From Fremontodendron californicum (taxonomy: Eukaryota; Streptophyta; Magnoliopsida; Malvales; Malvaceae), in NCBI GenBank assembly GCA_030761205.1, contig JAULJL010000003.1, positions 31,130,123 through 31,194,122 on the forward strand: 64,000 bases of DNA, read 5' to 3'. Below are positions 32,490-46,413 of the stretch, piece by piece. The notes beneath the pieces were generated by a model. It saw only the letters and a list, made by a program, of their open reading frames with translations, was not told where the DNA came from and did not search any database. The first letter of the stretch is position 1, and each line of letters begins with the position of its first letter. The position numbers and the translations under genes are program-made.

Positions 32490-34954
32490 TGATCATGAGA
32501 ACTCTTGCTTATCAAAACATTTTATCTTGCTTGATTTTGAAAATTCCACACATTTTAGAGAAAAGCCCACATTGGACAAAAATGCTCATGACAGTCTTGA
32601 AAAATCTATTCACTTTTTTTCATTGACTTCAAAAACTTTTGTCTAGAAAGACTTTTGATCGAAATGTTGCCCCACACAAATTGTTTCCTATCGTCAAAAC
32701 ATGTCATTTTCAAGCAAAATATATATTTTTTGAAATAATAATTCTTCAACAAAAAGGAGTGACGTTCAAGCTCTTGAAACTTGATGACCATTATTAGGAA
32801 ACTTTGAACAATGGCAATATGGTTTTGGCATCACAAGGTTTTGCTTAATCCGGGAAAGCCTTACAACAAGAAACATGCCACATTCATTTAGGCTCACCAA
32901 CGAAACGTGAATTTTCTAAAACAATGAATCCCTTGAGATTTAGACTTTATGAAATGATTCATTTTTTGAAGTGCAAGCAAAATTGACATTCTTTATTGTC
33001 TCCAAAAAGTGGCATTTAAACAAGTGTTGAGACTAACCTTGACAGACTCAAGATTTTGAAGGGTCATTTTGAAAGATGAGAATGGTTCTTTTAAAAATTT
33101 CAACGCCAATCCCTCACAAATCTCGAGATTTGAACATAGTTGACAATCTTGTATGCTCATTGGTGGCACCATAGGTGGCTTTAAAAGTCTTTCTTTCTGC
33201 TCTAGACAGCCTTTTTTTTTTTTTTTTTTTTTTTTTTTCAGGTTTCCAATTTAGAGCCTCACCTTTCTTTTCCATTCTTTTTTTTTTTGTTGATTGTTCC
33301 ATCATGCATTTGAGAATTCAAAATTTCATCCAACATGAGCTTGATAGCTCAAAATATATCTTGGCGAGGAGACAGTGATTAAAGCCTCATGAATATGAAC
33401 ATTCCTCAAGGTACAGACTCTCCAGTTCAACTAACTATGCTTGATCAAAATGGACTTTTGAGGTATGTAGCTATGAAAGAAAGGGTATATAGGCCCAAAA
33501 TATGTGTTTGAGGGTGATTAAACCAAGGATCACTTCATTGTGAGAAGGATTCTTTTTTCATTTTGACATTTCATCATTGTTCATTTTTTCTTTCTTTCAT
33601 TCATTGCTTCTCTTTTTGCTTTTGCCTTGCCCATTTTTTTTCACAACTTTTTTTTTTGATATCTCTTTCATCAATAATTTGCCTTTTAGAATAATGTGTT
33701 CTTTTCTTGTCCTTGTATAGAACTCGACAATTCATAAACTTTGAAAAGATTTCTCATTTTATTTGCCCCCAATATGGGATGTGATCCTTCATCAGGGTAT
33801 ATTTGAAAAAAATTCATTAGGCTCAAAGAGGTAGCAAGCGGATAAATTTCAATATCCGTGAAAGGAAAATGAAAGATGGCCACTTATCATCTCAAGCACG
33901 GTCACCTAAACTAAAGAGTCATCCCTTGAAAAATTGGTTGAAAAAGTTCTCTTTTCTTTTTCTTTTTTTAAATCATTCTAAACATTTCAAATGCACAATG
34001 TCACTCTCAAATTTCTTTTTTCTTTTTTTTTTGCGTGCTTCCACAATCTCGACGATAATCTATCTTTTCCCATCGTATTTACAAAATGATGCCCCCATTT
34101 TGATTTGCCACACAAATATGGGTTTATGTGCAAAAACTCTTAAAAATATCTCACGTTTGAACTTTTGAGGATTAAGTTGAAAGAGTGGAGTTTTTGTCCA
34201 AGTGAGGGGAAATGGTATGGCCTGAATTTGGCTTGGATGGCTCTTTTGTTCATTCTTTGCACTTAAAAGGTGAGTAAAGGGTACCTCTGGAGGAACGATC
34301 AAGACATCTACACTTAAAATCATTTGAAAGGATTTGGGCAATGGAAGTTTTGACACTTATCAAATTACCATTATCTAGATTCCTTTAAAGAATGTCATGC
34401 CTGTCTGATCCCATGGAATTCAAGAAAAAAGTCTTCTAAATTGTTTGTTTCATAGTTCATAGCCTTAATAGAGATTTTCATCTCAATTCCTTCACATGAA
34501 ACTCAAATTGGTGCTTCTCGAAGTTTGGGAAGGTCTCAACTGGTATTTATTCAGATGATCTGGTGTTTCGAATATTTGGAGGAGTCATGGTATTTGCTAT
34601 GACTGGTTCGTTCCTAACAATGATCATCTGATGTTTTTGAGTTTTTTTCACCTATTAGTTTGGAAAAAGACACATTTTTTGGAAAACATTTTCAACTGTG
34701 ATATAGGAAACCAGTTGTGTATGGTCGGCTCATTGCAAATTGACTTTTCTTAAAACTTTTCAAATTTTCAAACAAAACCTTTTAAGTCCATATTTACAGA
34801 CCCAATTTTATCTTTAGAAACAGAATATGACAAAGAGTGCTTGAAAATTAAAACGCATTCATTTCATGCAAGTGCTAATGTGAAATAAGAGTTCTTTTTC
34901 TCATGAGTATTTTCATAATTAGAAAAAAATCCACAAACATAAGTCTCCCTCATG
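32490..34954 (-). other. 3' non-coding internal region of element C
   Basis: There is no conserved protein. 33310-33540 and 33770-33850 resemble blocks in A and B (TGCTTGATCAAAATGGACTT, GGTGATTAAACCAAGGATCA). The frames at 33114-33378 and 33869-34356 are not conserved. A poly-T tract lies at 33211-33238. Confidence 0.6.
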
Positions 34955-35157
34955 ACGTGCTACCCATTAATTCCATGTCCATTTTATCCTAGCATGCCTC
35001 CCATTATGCCATCTACATTTGCCCCACCATGATTAGGCAACAATTGGATCTCCATTTTTGTCGAAGCTTAAAAACCCAGCTTTGATGAGATCTTTGACTT
35101 TATATCTAAGTGCAGGGCAATTCTTTGTCGAGTGGCCTTGATTACCACAATGATAAT
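34955..35157 (-). pseudogene. Zinc-knuckle end of element C gag
   Basis: On the minus strand this continues the gag interrupted by element A. Joined to 54641 onward it gives the knuckle CDYHCGNQGHSTKNC, then LRYKVKDLIKAGF, a stop, and PLPNHGG-like sequence (LLPNHGGANVDGIM). It is homologous to the B knuckle at 25806-25880. No protease follows. Confidence 0.8.
35153..35157. repeat. Target-site duplication of element A, left copy (ataat)
   Basis: ataat here and at 54636-54640 flank the element exactly at its TG...CA ends. They are identical and 5 bp long, as expected for Ty3/gypsy integrase. Confidence 0.9.
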
Positions 35158-38100
35158 TGTCGCAACCTAAAAAATAACAAGTCTCATCGCAAGACTTTAT
35201 TACTCGTTAAGCATGACATTAAAAAAAGAGGAAAAGTCGACTTAATTCCTCTTGAAAAATGAAGGTTTTGAAAATGACCTTGAAAAAGACATGGAGTCGC
35301 CACCAATCTTTTTTAGCTAGGTGTGATCGGCCACCTATTAAAATCGATTTTGTAAAACATTTTAAAATTAATTAAAACATTTTTAAAACCAACTTCAAGT
35401 CTGTGTTATAAACCAGAGAAAATCGAAGAATCGGGACTCAGTTACGTGCGGGGAAGGATTAGCACCCCCACAACGCCCGTATAAAACGGTACCTTATTAA
35501 TTGTGTGTTATCTCAAGTCTTTGTAAAAAGTCGGTTTTTAATTTAGTATTTCAAGTTAATTCTCAATTTAAAGAAAAATAATTTCATTTTTAATTGAAAA
35601 TGATCCAAAATTTATTAATTCAAAATTTTCCTATATTCCCCAACAAACGTGGTAAAATATAGAAAATTTTCTTTATTTGGAAAATTTTCCGAATCATTCT
35701 CGTTTTGAAGAAGATATTCCGTTATTAATGATAATTGATGATATCCTCCTCAGCAAACCCAGTAGAGAACTCATGAATTATTTTAACTCGGTAATATCTT
35801 TATTTTACCGAAAATCATTATCTTTTTCAAAACATTTTAAAAAATATGAATATGAATATGTGTGACATAAATAAAATGATATAGCAAAATCTAGATAATA
35901 TAATGCAACCTAAATGATATGATATAATTTAAATGGCATAGCATATTCTAGATGAAATGAAATATCCTAAGTAAGATGATATATTCTAAATGAAATGAAA
36001 TATCCTAAGTGACATGATATATGAAACATAAAATAATGTTATCATGAAATATGCATGAACATAGTATATGCTAAATGATATGACAAAAATAAATGACTAA
36101 ATAAAAAGCATAGGATAGCATGAAATATTCAAAATCATATGACAAACAATATAACATCATAAAATATAAATCAAAATAATAACAATACCATAGAAATTGT
36201 CATAGAATAAATCACATATTACATAATATGCACGAATATGGAAAATTCAATGCATGAAAGTGTATTTTTTTCCTTTAATTAAGGAAATCCGTATTTCTAA
36301 AAGGATATCTGGCTACCTTAGGAATATATATCAAATTAAATTTTCTAAAATCAAAGTACTTTGTGATTTGTTTGAAAACAATTTTGAAAATCTTGGATGA
36401 AAAATAATTCATGGCCGAAATCCTTTTAAAAATGGCTCTAATTCCTAAGTTTGAAAACCCGGACTTGACCACCCTTAACCCAAGGTTTATAAAATCATTT
36501 TTAAAGTTTAAAATAGTCTAAAAACCAAGCTAGGATAGTAGCTAAAGTTCCTAACCAATCCCTCTAAATGCCTTAGCCAAATTCAACAATTGTTTTTCTT
36601 TTGAATTCAAATCTGCCTCTACTGTCCAATTTTAAATCACGATTTTTTTTTACCTATTTTTAAAAATTCAAAAAAATCTTAAAAAAAAAAATAATGTAGA
36701 CTCAGAACATGTAAAAATAAATGATAAAAGATTTTCTTAATTTTCTGATCAAAGATAACTTCCCAGAAAAATCGAGAAAGTTCGAGTACTGGGTGAAAAA
36801 TTGTTTTGCCAAAACACATTTTTTTTTGCTGTTGATAAAATCATTTAAAAACCAAAGTAAAAATTTTGGAGACTCTTCTAAGGACCTACAAACAATAGCT
36901 AAAACATCTAAAAATTTAGGCAAAAATTGGTTAAGTAGAAAAAATCACAAAGGTAGAATAATCAATTTGACAACTCTTTAATTTTCCACAAGTATGCTCA
37001 AGTGAGCATGACTTTGAGCCATTCATTGGCCTAAGTCATAAATCATGTCGCATGATATGATATGCATGAAAATACAGCAAATTGAATGCATGAAATGCAT
37101 GATTTAAAACCTAAGTGATATGGAAAATGCATGGCATAAATAACCTAAATGCCTAGCATGAGTTTGCATGACAATAAATGCTATCCTAACTTAATATGCA
37201 TGAAATGCTTGATAATGCAAATGTGACTTAGACCTAATGTATTATGAATATGCATGACAATACCAATGTGACCTAAGACCTAAATAGCATAGCAATGCAT
37301 GGCATTACCAATATGATCTAAGGCCTAATATGCATGGGAATACGCATGGCAATTCAAAGATGGCCTAGACCTAAAATTTCATGAGAATGCATGAAAATAT
37401 CATGAACATATAAAGATCAAATTAACCTAATACTAATACATGAACAAATAGCATCCACAATCTCATGGCATAATAATGCAAAGTATGGTACCTAAACAAA
37501 ATGCAAATGCACACACAAGGCAAGGAGTACATGAAGAGGCCAAATGACCACTAACTCTATATGGAGAAATGTAGCAAGGCATTAATAAAAACACATGGCA
37601 AACTAAACCAAAATACATAATATTATGGCATGAAATGCAAACCTATAATCTAAATAAGATGAAAATGCATATGAAAAGCATAGAAATTGGAAGTAGGCTG
37701 AATGGTCACATGACAAAATATAAGATGCAAACACGACAACATACAAGGTATGATACATGAGAAAAATGCAAAATATAATCAAAAAGAACACTAGGGTCGA
37801 AACCTACAAGTAAATATCATTTCATGAAGAAAAAAAAAGAAATATAAAAGCAAATATAGCATAAAAAATGTAAGATCATGATCAAAATAAGCATAGACAT
37901 GCAAATAAAATAACAAGAAAAACTAGTAAACAAAACAAGGAAAGTTAAACTCCATGGTTGGTACAAAATGGGCATAGCCTCTCCCCTAACCATATTGATC
38001 TTGTCAAGATCATGAAGCCTTTCCATTCCAACCTCTTTTGCTTCATTTTTTTTAAAAAAATCAGAACATTAAATAAGTAAACCTTCCACAATCATTAAAT

Positions 38101-40468
38101 AAGTAAATAAACATTAAATTCGGCCAAGCAAAAACATTGTAGAAATTTGTTTTCAACCATTTTTGATGAAGAAGAAAAGATGAAAACTTATGTAAACATT
38201 TTAAAACTTTGATTTTTATGAGAAATGTAGTAGGAAAACAACATGGAAAATGAAGAAATCAACATGGAAATCAAGAAGAAAACAATGCTAGAGCTAGGTA
38301 GAAATGACTACCTTCAAGCTCTTTTTGAGAAAATCTTTTCTTTCTTTCAAAAACCTTTTTTTTTTCTTTCTAAATTCCTCCTTTTTTCCTTCCAAATGAC
38401 CTAGCCTATATGAAAAAAAAAAAAAACAAACATTCCCCTCTCATTCCTTTCTTGGCCGGTTGGCCTCTCAACTATAGGATAGATTGTGCACATTTTTTCC
38501 TCCAATTTTGGCCCTTTTGATGACACAATAAAAATACCTTCTTGCAAATTGATACCAGCCCTTAAGATGTGTACTCAGCCCTTTTAATAACCTCAGCCAT
38601 TAGATGAAATAAGGATACAATCCCATGCTCTCCCTTGCTTGGCCGAATGAACCTCTACCCTTGGATGAGTTATGCTCATCTTTCATCTTCCATTCTTGGC
38701 CATTGGATGAGGATCTTTTCATGACAACATAAAAATGACATCTTGTAAATTAATCCCGACCCTTAAAAAATGTACTCAGCCCTTGTAAATGGCCTAAGCC
38801 ATTGGATGAAAAGGACCAATCCCATGCTCTCCCTTGTTTGGCCGAATATACCTCTACCCTTGGATGAGTTGTGCTCATATTTCCTCTTCCATTCTTGGCC
38901 ATTGGATGAGGATTTTTTCATGACAAATAAAAATGTCATCTTGGTATTTAATCCTGGCCATTGAATGGTTTATTCAACTTTTCTACAAGGCACCTAAGCC
39001 ATTGGATGAAGGGGGACCATTTGCAAGGTACTAGTGGAAGCATTTTGAGCTTGATAGTTACTAAGGTATTAAATTGATCAAGCTTCTTTCTTCTCCTCTA
39101 TGCTGGCCTGCCAAGGGAGGAATTATCTCAGCAATTCCTTCATCTTTCATATTTTTCTTAATTACAAATTGGCTCCTTTTGATTTTTTTTTGGTAAAATG
39201 ACCTTTTTGACCCCTGTACCTAAATAAATAGCAAACGGACTCCAAATTCAATTTTTATTTTTTTAATACTTCCAAAATAAATATATAAAAAATTGAATTC
39301 TGGAAGTTTTCAAAATTTTCTGAGTCCAGTTGCTATTTTTTTCTTCCAAAAATGCCCTTTTGTGTACCCCAAACTTTTACCACTTTTTAAACGAGCTCCG
39401 AATCCAAATTTTTCTTCACCAATCTCTTCCAAATAAATTAAAAGTGTGATCTAGAAGTTTTGGTAATTTTTCGAGCTTATTTGCTATTTTTTTGGGATTT
39501 ATCCTTTTGAATTTCTACATAGTGGACTTGGGATTTAGCCATTTTTGAAACGAACTCCGAATCCAGATTTTCTTTCGCCGATCTCTCCAAAATGGTTCAA
39601 GAATAAGATCTGCAAAATTTCAAATTTTTTGAAGCTCATTTGGTATTTTTCCCGAATTTCCCAGTTTTCCCTTTTGCCTCTAAAGCCTGGTTTTGCTCAA
39701 AACAAGTTCGATTTTTAGATTTTCTTTTTCTGGGTCTTTTTCATATAATGAATTGGAGTTGGTCCAAAAAGCCCGATTTTTACAATAAAATTCCCCTCTG
39801 ATTTGATTTTTTCCTTTTTTACTATCGGGAATTTCCTCGTTTTTTAGTTTTTTTCTCCAATCAGCTTTTTTCTCAGAATTTCTTCAAACTGAGCCTTGGG
39901 CTATCCTTGTTCACTCACTCCTCATCAAGTAGGGGCTTTAGTTTTACCGAATTGGGCCATTTCTGAAATTTTCCCAATTTCACCAAAATCCACTAAAAAC
40001 CCTAATTCTCGGTTTTCTTCTGAATTGACTTTTCCATTCAGTTTTTCTTCCAAGTAGCTTCTCCATTACCCATAGTCAGTGCTTATCTTTGATTTGGAAC
40101 CTTCAATTCTGACGAATTTGATCGTTTAAGCACTTTTCCCCAAATTTTTCGAACTAAGGTTTTCTTTCTACTGAAATTTCGTAATCCAACTCCCGAACTC
40201 CATATCTTTCAATGTCGACCTCGGATTATCAAAATTCTTTCACCATTTTTCAGTTGAACTTCAAATCTTGATTTTGAAATGGGTTGACTTTTTTAGTAGT
40301 TGCCTTTTTAGGGTTGACTTTTTTGGTTTGACTTTTTATGTCTGTTTTCTTAAACTAAGTCACAGAGTACCACCTGCAGGATAAGAAAAGTTTTTTTTCA
40401 TTCTGAAACATCAGTTTAGGAAGAAAATATACCTAATTTAGTGGTTCGGACAAAATTAGGTGTCTACA
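35158..40468 (-). mobile_element. 3' LTR of element A (5311 bp)
   Basis: It is collinear with 49336-54635 and differs by scattered substitutions and small indels; some 190 bp stretches, such as 37603-37791 against 51826-52014, encode identical frames. It contains the U5 block near 35430-35530, a PBS-like 11-mer at 35292-35302, short ATATCCTAAGT repeats at 35880-36020, GCATG-rich repeats at 37060-37400, and roughly 150-200 bp internal duplications (38560-39010; 39360-39660). No protein is encoded. Confidence 0.92.
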
Positions 40469-40482
40469 GCTGCCCCTCTTTG
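40469..40482 (-). promoter_or_regulatory. Polypurine tract of element A
   Basis: Minus strand AAAGAGGGGCAGC sits directly against the 3' LTR start TGTAGACACC. Confidence 0.88.
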
Positions 40483-40689
40483 ACTATTGCTTAGAATCAA
40501 GAATCAGGCAAAGATAAACAAACACTAATTTTGTCCGCTTAGTGAAACCATATGTGAAGAACATGGAAAGGGAGTTTTCATTCATCACTTTTTCATTTTT
40601 TTTTCATTTTTCCATTTTTTTCTATTATTTTTTTTGTAAAAACTATAAATTGAAGATTTTGTCCTTAAATTGAATTCCCTGACTAATTA

Positions 40690-41475
40690 AGGCTCGACCC
40701 GTCTTAAGGAAACGGGTTCGATTTTAAAACAAAATATTTGACTCATTTAAAAAGCAGAACGAGATTTAAAACAAAAGGAAATACCTCGACGATGGTCTCG
40801 GGGCTCGATTCATTTGATAAACAGAATGAATTCGATTTAAAACAAAAGGAAATACCTCGACGATGGTCTCGGGGCTCGACTCATTTGATAAACAGAATGA
40901 ATTCGATTTAAAACAAAAAGAAATACCTCGACGATGGTCTCGGGCCTCGACTCATTTGATAAACAGAATGAATTCGATTTAAAACAAAAGGAAATACCTC
41001 GACTATGGTCTCGAGGCTCGACTCATTTGAGAAACAGAACGAGTTCGATATGAAACAAAAGGAAATACCTCGATGATGGTCTCTGGGCTCGACTCATTTG
41101 AGAAGCAGAATGAGTTAGATTTAAAATCAAAGGAAATACCTCAACGATGATCTCGGGGCTCGACTCATTTCATAAACAGAATGAATTCGATTTAAAACAA
41201 AAGGAAATACATCGACGATGGTCTCGAGGCTCGACTCATTTGATAAACAGAATGAATTCGATTTAAAACAAAAAGAAACACTAAGAATGATCCTGGGTCT
41301 GATTCATTTGGAAAAATAAATTTAACTTAAAAATGAAAGGAACATACCTCAACGGCGGTCTCGGGGCTCGACTCATTTGAGAAGCATAATGAATTCGATT
41401 TAAAACAAAAGGAAATACCTCGACGATGGTCTCGAGGCTCAACTCATTTGAGAAGAAGAACAAGTTTGATTTGGG
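40690..41475. repeat. 71 bp tandem array just inside the PPT of element A
   Basis: About ten units contain GAATTCGATTTAAAACAAAA, GGAAATACCTCGACGATGGT and CTCGGGGCTCGACTCATTTG. Individual units vary by a few bases. The array is in the 3' non-coding region and is unrelated in sequence to the arrays of B and C. Confidence 0.92.
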
Positions 41476-42974
41476 AAGCCAAAGTTTTCCTGATTCCTGC
41501 TATGTTAGATAAATGCAATGATGAGAATGACATGTTTTGCAAATGCTAGTGTATTACCTAAGGATGAATGCAATCAAATGATTGTGTCATGATTTCTAAT
41601 CCATGGTTTCTTTTAGGTTCACAAATTATCCGACTTCATGACGAAGTCTTCAATTGTTCACTGATGCCCCACTTAAGAAACCTTTTACTCAAGATAACTT
41701 TGCCAAACAGTCCCAATTTCTGACTTTCGCTGAAATTCACAAATTTTCTGACTTCATGACGGAGTCCCCAACACATTCACTGTTTATCTTTACTGGGTGA
41801 ATTTTCCATCAGGATTAGTGGTTTCCAAACCTTTTCTAAGATTTAAATCTATTCCTTAGTAATACTCTGAAATCCTTTTATTTAAAGATTTATATGTTTA
41901 CTAATCATCATTCAATTTAATAACAAACAAAATACAATCTCAAAAATGTATGAAAGAAAATATGTAACAAGAAAATGTCATAAAAAAGATAACAAGAATT
42001 TATTGCAACAAATGTTTTAAAATGATAAAAGTGAATATCAAGGATATAAGAAACAAATGTAAAGTTATAGGTTATAGATGTCCTGGATGCGGAATATCTT
42101 GGACCCCTCATTTTTCAAATCATCTGAAATTTCTCTTGAACGAGAAATTTACTTAGGTAATCCCTCGACTTCCGTAGTTACGGCAGACTGAGTTATTCCC
42201 TTTCCTCTGATTTTCAGATACTTTCTCTCCCTTTACACGGAGCATTGATTCAAACCTTAATCAGTACTTGAGCTGCCCTTTGTAGGTTTTCAACTCAAGT
42301 GTCCCCCATTCGGTATTAAGTCGCCTTTGCAGGTTTTCGGCTTAAACATCTCCTCTTTTATTCTTTTTTTTGGTTTTCTCTTTTTTTTTTGTATCCTACC
42401 ATGCATCTGAGAATTCTAAATGCCTCCAAGGTAAAAATGTCAATTCAAAAGATGGGATAAATTCTAAGAAAAACCTTCCAAATTAAATACCCATGCTTGA
42501 TCAAAATGAACTTTAAAATCACGTAATGTAGGCCAAGGTTCGGGTTTAAAAAGAAAGGATAAATAGGCCAAAAGTGTGTTTAAGGGTGATTGGATCAAGG
42601 ATCATTTCCTGAGGAGAATTCATTCTTGAATCATTTGTCCCCTTTTTCTTTGGACTTTGTTTTCTTTTTCAATTTTTTTTATTGCTGGCTTTCATTTGCC
42701 ATTCTTTGATTTCATATTTTCCGATGGCTCTTTTTTTTTTGCCATGATTTTGATTATTTTTCCTCGCATCTGCCCTCCAGTGTAGAGGGTGATCCTTGAT
42801 CAAGGTTCAAAGAAAGAAATAATTCCTAAGGCTCAAAGGGGTGACTAGGGATAATTTCTTCTTAGTGAAGGGAATATGAAGGATGACCATTCATCATATC
42901 AAGCATGAATATCCATTTTTACACTTGGAATCATTCGAATTTCCATGTGCATAGCATCACACTTTTTTTTTTCT
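41476..42974 (-). other. 3' non-coding region of element A
   Basis: It lies between the integrase end and the tandem array. The block 42405-42870 matches non-coding blocks of C and B (TGCTTGATCAAAATGAACTT, GGTGATTGGATCAAGGATCA, GGGTGATCCTTGATCAAGG). No conserved frame was found. Confidence 0.6.
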
Positions 42975-44695
42975 TCAAGCATAATACTTCTTCAATTCAT
43001 CAGCATTCACGGGATTTCTTAAATCATCCCCGTCCATCCGAGTTAGAATCAATGCTTCTCCAGAAAATGCTATTTTTACCACATAGGGTCCTTCCCAATT
43101 TGGAACCCATTTTCCTCTCGGATCCTTCATGATAGGGAGAATTTTTCATAGTACCAACTCTCCTTCTCGAAACTGTCTGGGACGAACCTTCTTGTTGTGG
43201 GCTCGAATCATCCTTTTCTGATACAACTACCCATGACAATTTGCCTTCAATCTTTTCTCCTTGATGAGATTCAGTTATTCATAACGAGCTCTAACCCATT
43301 CCGCCTCTTCTAGGCCAACTTCCATCAAAACACGAAGTGAAAGAATATCAACATCAATAGGTAACACTGCTTCCATACCATATAGCAAAGAAAACAACGT
43401 TGCCCCGGTAGATGTGCGAACCGAAGTGCGATATGCGTAAAGAGCAAAAGGCAAGATCTCATGCAAATCTTGTACACATTAGTCATCTTCTCGACAATCT
43501 TCTTGATGTTTTTTTTGGCTGCTTCTACTGCCCCATTCATCTTCGAACGATAAGGTGCCGAATTGTGATGCGTGATCTTGAATTGAGTACACACTTCTCT
43601 CATCATCTTTTTATTCAGATTGAGAGCATTATCTGAAATAATCCTTGCTGGAAATCCATATCGGCATATGATTTCCTTCTTAACGAATCTACATACCACC
43701 GACTTTGCTACATTCATATAAGAAGCAGCTTCCACCCACTTTGTGAAATATTCTATAGCCACCAGGATAAAACAATGCCCACTTGAAGCTTTCGGGGTAA
43801 TAGTCCTAATCATATCCATTCCCCACATTGAAAATTGCCATGGTGCAGTCATGACATGCAATGGTGATGGCGGCACATGAACCTTATCTGCATAGATCTG
43901 GCATTTATGGCACTTCCAAGAATAACTGATACAGTCTCCTTCGATCGTCAGCCAATAATATCCTGCTCTCATAATCTGCTTAGCAAGCATGTGACCATTA
44001 GCATGGGCGCCACATATCCCTTCATGGACTTCCTCTATGATTCTCTGAGCTTTGGTAGAACCGACACATCTCAATAGGACTTGATCTTTCCCTTTCTTGT
44101 AGATAATCTCACTATCTAGAACAAAACCCATTGCTAGCCTTCTCAGAATTCTCTTGTCATTTTCTGTTGCTCGCTCTGGATACTGTTGATTCTTGATGTA
44201 TTGCAAAATGTTGTTATACCAAGGGAGACCATCTGCTTCTTCTTCGATACTTAAGCAGTGGGCAGGAGACTCATATATGCTCATCTTGATCGGCACAACT
44301 TCAGCCCCTTCATTCACTTTAAACATTGATGACAAAGTAGCCAGAGCATCCGCCATTCGATTTTCTTCTTGGGGGAAGTAATTGAAATTTACTTCTTCGA
44401 AATCCTCTAACAACCTCAGTATGAGCTCTCGATATTGGATTAGCTTTGTATCTCGGGTTTCCCATTCTCCGCGCAATTGATATATCACTAAAGCTGAGTC
44501 TCCAAAAACCTCCAGTTTTTTTACCTTTCTGTCTACGACAGCACGAAGGCCCATAGTATATGCCTCATATTCTGCAGTATTGTTTGTACAATCAAAATCT
44601 AATCTGGCAGTGAAAGGATAATAATCTTCTTCTGGGGATATGAGGATTGCACCAATTCCATGCCCCATGGCATTGGATGCCCCATCAAAGTACAT
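42975..44695 (-). pseudogene. Element A pol: archaeal-type RNase H and integrase
   Basis: It starts at MYFDGASNAMGHGIGAILIS. The second, archaeal-type RNase H shows its acidic residues in YFDGAS, NTAEYEA, FGDSALV and NRMADALA. Integrase follows, with an HHCC zinc domain (EVHEGICGAHANGHML ... WKCHKCQ) and a DDE core: Asp in GMDMIRTI, Asp in IISDNALNLN, Glu in MNGAVEAAKKN. Near 43470 the frame shifts and continues as LHEILPFALYAYRTSVRTST and GMEAVLPIDVDILS, with further stops (one near 43160), to the C-terminal ADELKKYYA and stop at 42975. Upstream, a poly-A slip near 44705 separates it from the preceding domain. An extra RNase H before integrase is diagnostic of the Tat clade. Confidence 0.9.
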
Positions 44696-44699
44696 CTTC

Positions 44700-46413
44700 C
44701 ATATTTTTTTTTCTTTTTAGAGGGAATTTCATCTTCTTGCGAGACGCTCATCAAGTCTTCATCCGGGAAATCAAAGTTCAGAGGCTCATAATCTTTCATT
44801 GCTTGACTTGCTAAGAACTCGGCTACTGCGCTACCCTTAATAGCTTTCTTACTTACATATACAATGTCATACTCTTATAACAAAACTTGCCATCTTGCTA
44901 TCCTCCCTGACAAAGAAGGTGCTTCCAACATGTACTTGATTGGATCTAGCTTGGCAATCAACTACGTCGTGTGGTACAACATGTACTGTCTGAGCCTCCA
45001 AGCAGTCCAAGCTGAGGTGCAACACAACTTTTCTACCGACGAATATTTCAGCTCATAATCTGTAAACTTCTTGCTGAGGTAGTAAATCGCATGTTCTTTC
45101 TTCCCAGTCTCATCATGTTGCCCCAAGACACAACCCATGGATCTCTCAAATACTGATATATTATCATTGTTTTATCCATAACAGGTGGCATTAATACTGG
45201 TGGGTTTGATAGATAATGCTTAACCTTTTCAAAAGCGATCTGACACCCTTCATTCCATTCTCCTGGATCACGTTTTCGAAGTAGCTTAAATATTGGATCA
45301 CATTTGTCAGTTAACTTAGAAATAAATCGAGCAATGTAATTCAATCTTCCCAGAAAGCCTCTTACTTCCTTTTCAGTACGAAGTGGTGGCAAATTCTGGA
45401 TGGCCTTCACTTTATCCGGATCAATCTCAATTCCCCTTTTGCTAACAACAAAACCCAAAAATTTCCCCGAAGTGACTCCAAAAGTGCATTTTGTCTGGTT
45501 TAGCTTGAGTTGAAACTTTCTTAGTCTTTCAAAAAGTTTCCTAAGATTCGCAATATGCTCCTCTTCTCCTTGTGACTTTGCAATCATATCATCAACATAG
45601 ACCTCAATTCCCTTATGCATCATATCATGAAACAAGGTCACCATGGCTCTCTGATATGTTGCCCGAGCATTCTTCAACCCAAACGGCATTACCTTGAAGC
45701 AGAATGTTCACCACATTGTAACAAATGTGGTTTTCTCCATTTCTTTCGGTGCCATCTTAATCTGATTATATCCCGAGAATCCGTCCATGAAAGAAAACAA
45801 GGAACTTTTCGCCGTATTATCCACCAAAGTATCAATATGGGGCATAGGGAAATTATCTTTGGTACTGGCTTTGTTCAAATCTCGATAATCGACGCACATT
45901 CGCACCTTGCCATCCTTCTTTGGTACTGGAACAATGTTTGCCACCTCTAAGAATCCAACATCAAACTGCTTCTTCACCTCCTCTTTTATCTTTAATAGCA
46001 TGTCCGGCCTCATTCTTCTCAAATTTTGCTGAATTGGCTTGCACTCTGGCCTTAAAGGGAGCTTATGAACGACAATATCTAGATCCAAACTCGGCATGTC
46101 TTGGTATGACCATGCAAATACATCTACATATTCTCGGAGCAAGGCTATCAATTCACCCTTTATTAATGATGACAATGTAGTCCCAATTTTAACCTCTTTT
46201 ATCTCCTCACTACTTTCCAAATTTAACATTTGCACTAGCTCTTTATGAGGAAGTACTTGTTTCTCCTCTTGTTCTATTTTTCTTAATAAGTCTGGAGGTA
46301 GACCATAATCCTCAGTATCTTCGTCGGCCTCAAAATCACCCGTGCAAATGGGTCTCTCAAAATCAATTTCAGAATTACTGACAGGAAGGTCCTCATATTT
46401 CGTATCCGTACAC
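44700..46413 (-). pseudogene. Element A pol: reverse transcriptase and first RNase H
   Basis: After the intron the exon begins CTDTKYEDLP and runs through DYGLPPDLLRKIEQEEKQVLP. RT motifs are IVPVPKKDGKVRMCVDYRDL, SFMDGFSGYNQIKM and EVYVDDMIAKS, so the catalytic aspartates are present. A single in-frame TGA (45708-45710, where the family has Gly in WGTFC) precedes MPFGLKNA. Near 45170 the frame shifts. The first RNase H continues in other frames (GQHDETGKKEHAIYYLSKKF, SGRIARWQVLL then a stop) to DYEPLNFDFPDEDL at about 44790. Confidence 0.9.

Noticed and set aside
37603..38026. Identical small frames at 37603-37791 and 51826-52014
   Set aside because: They are identical because they lie in the two LTRs of element A; hydrophobic AT-rich translation with no protein family.
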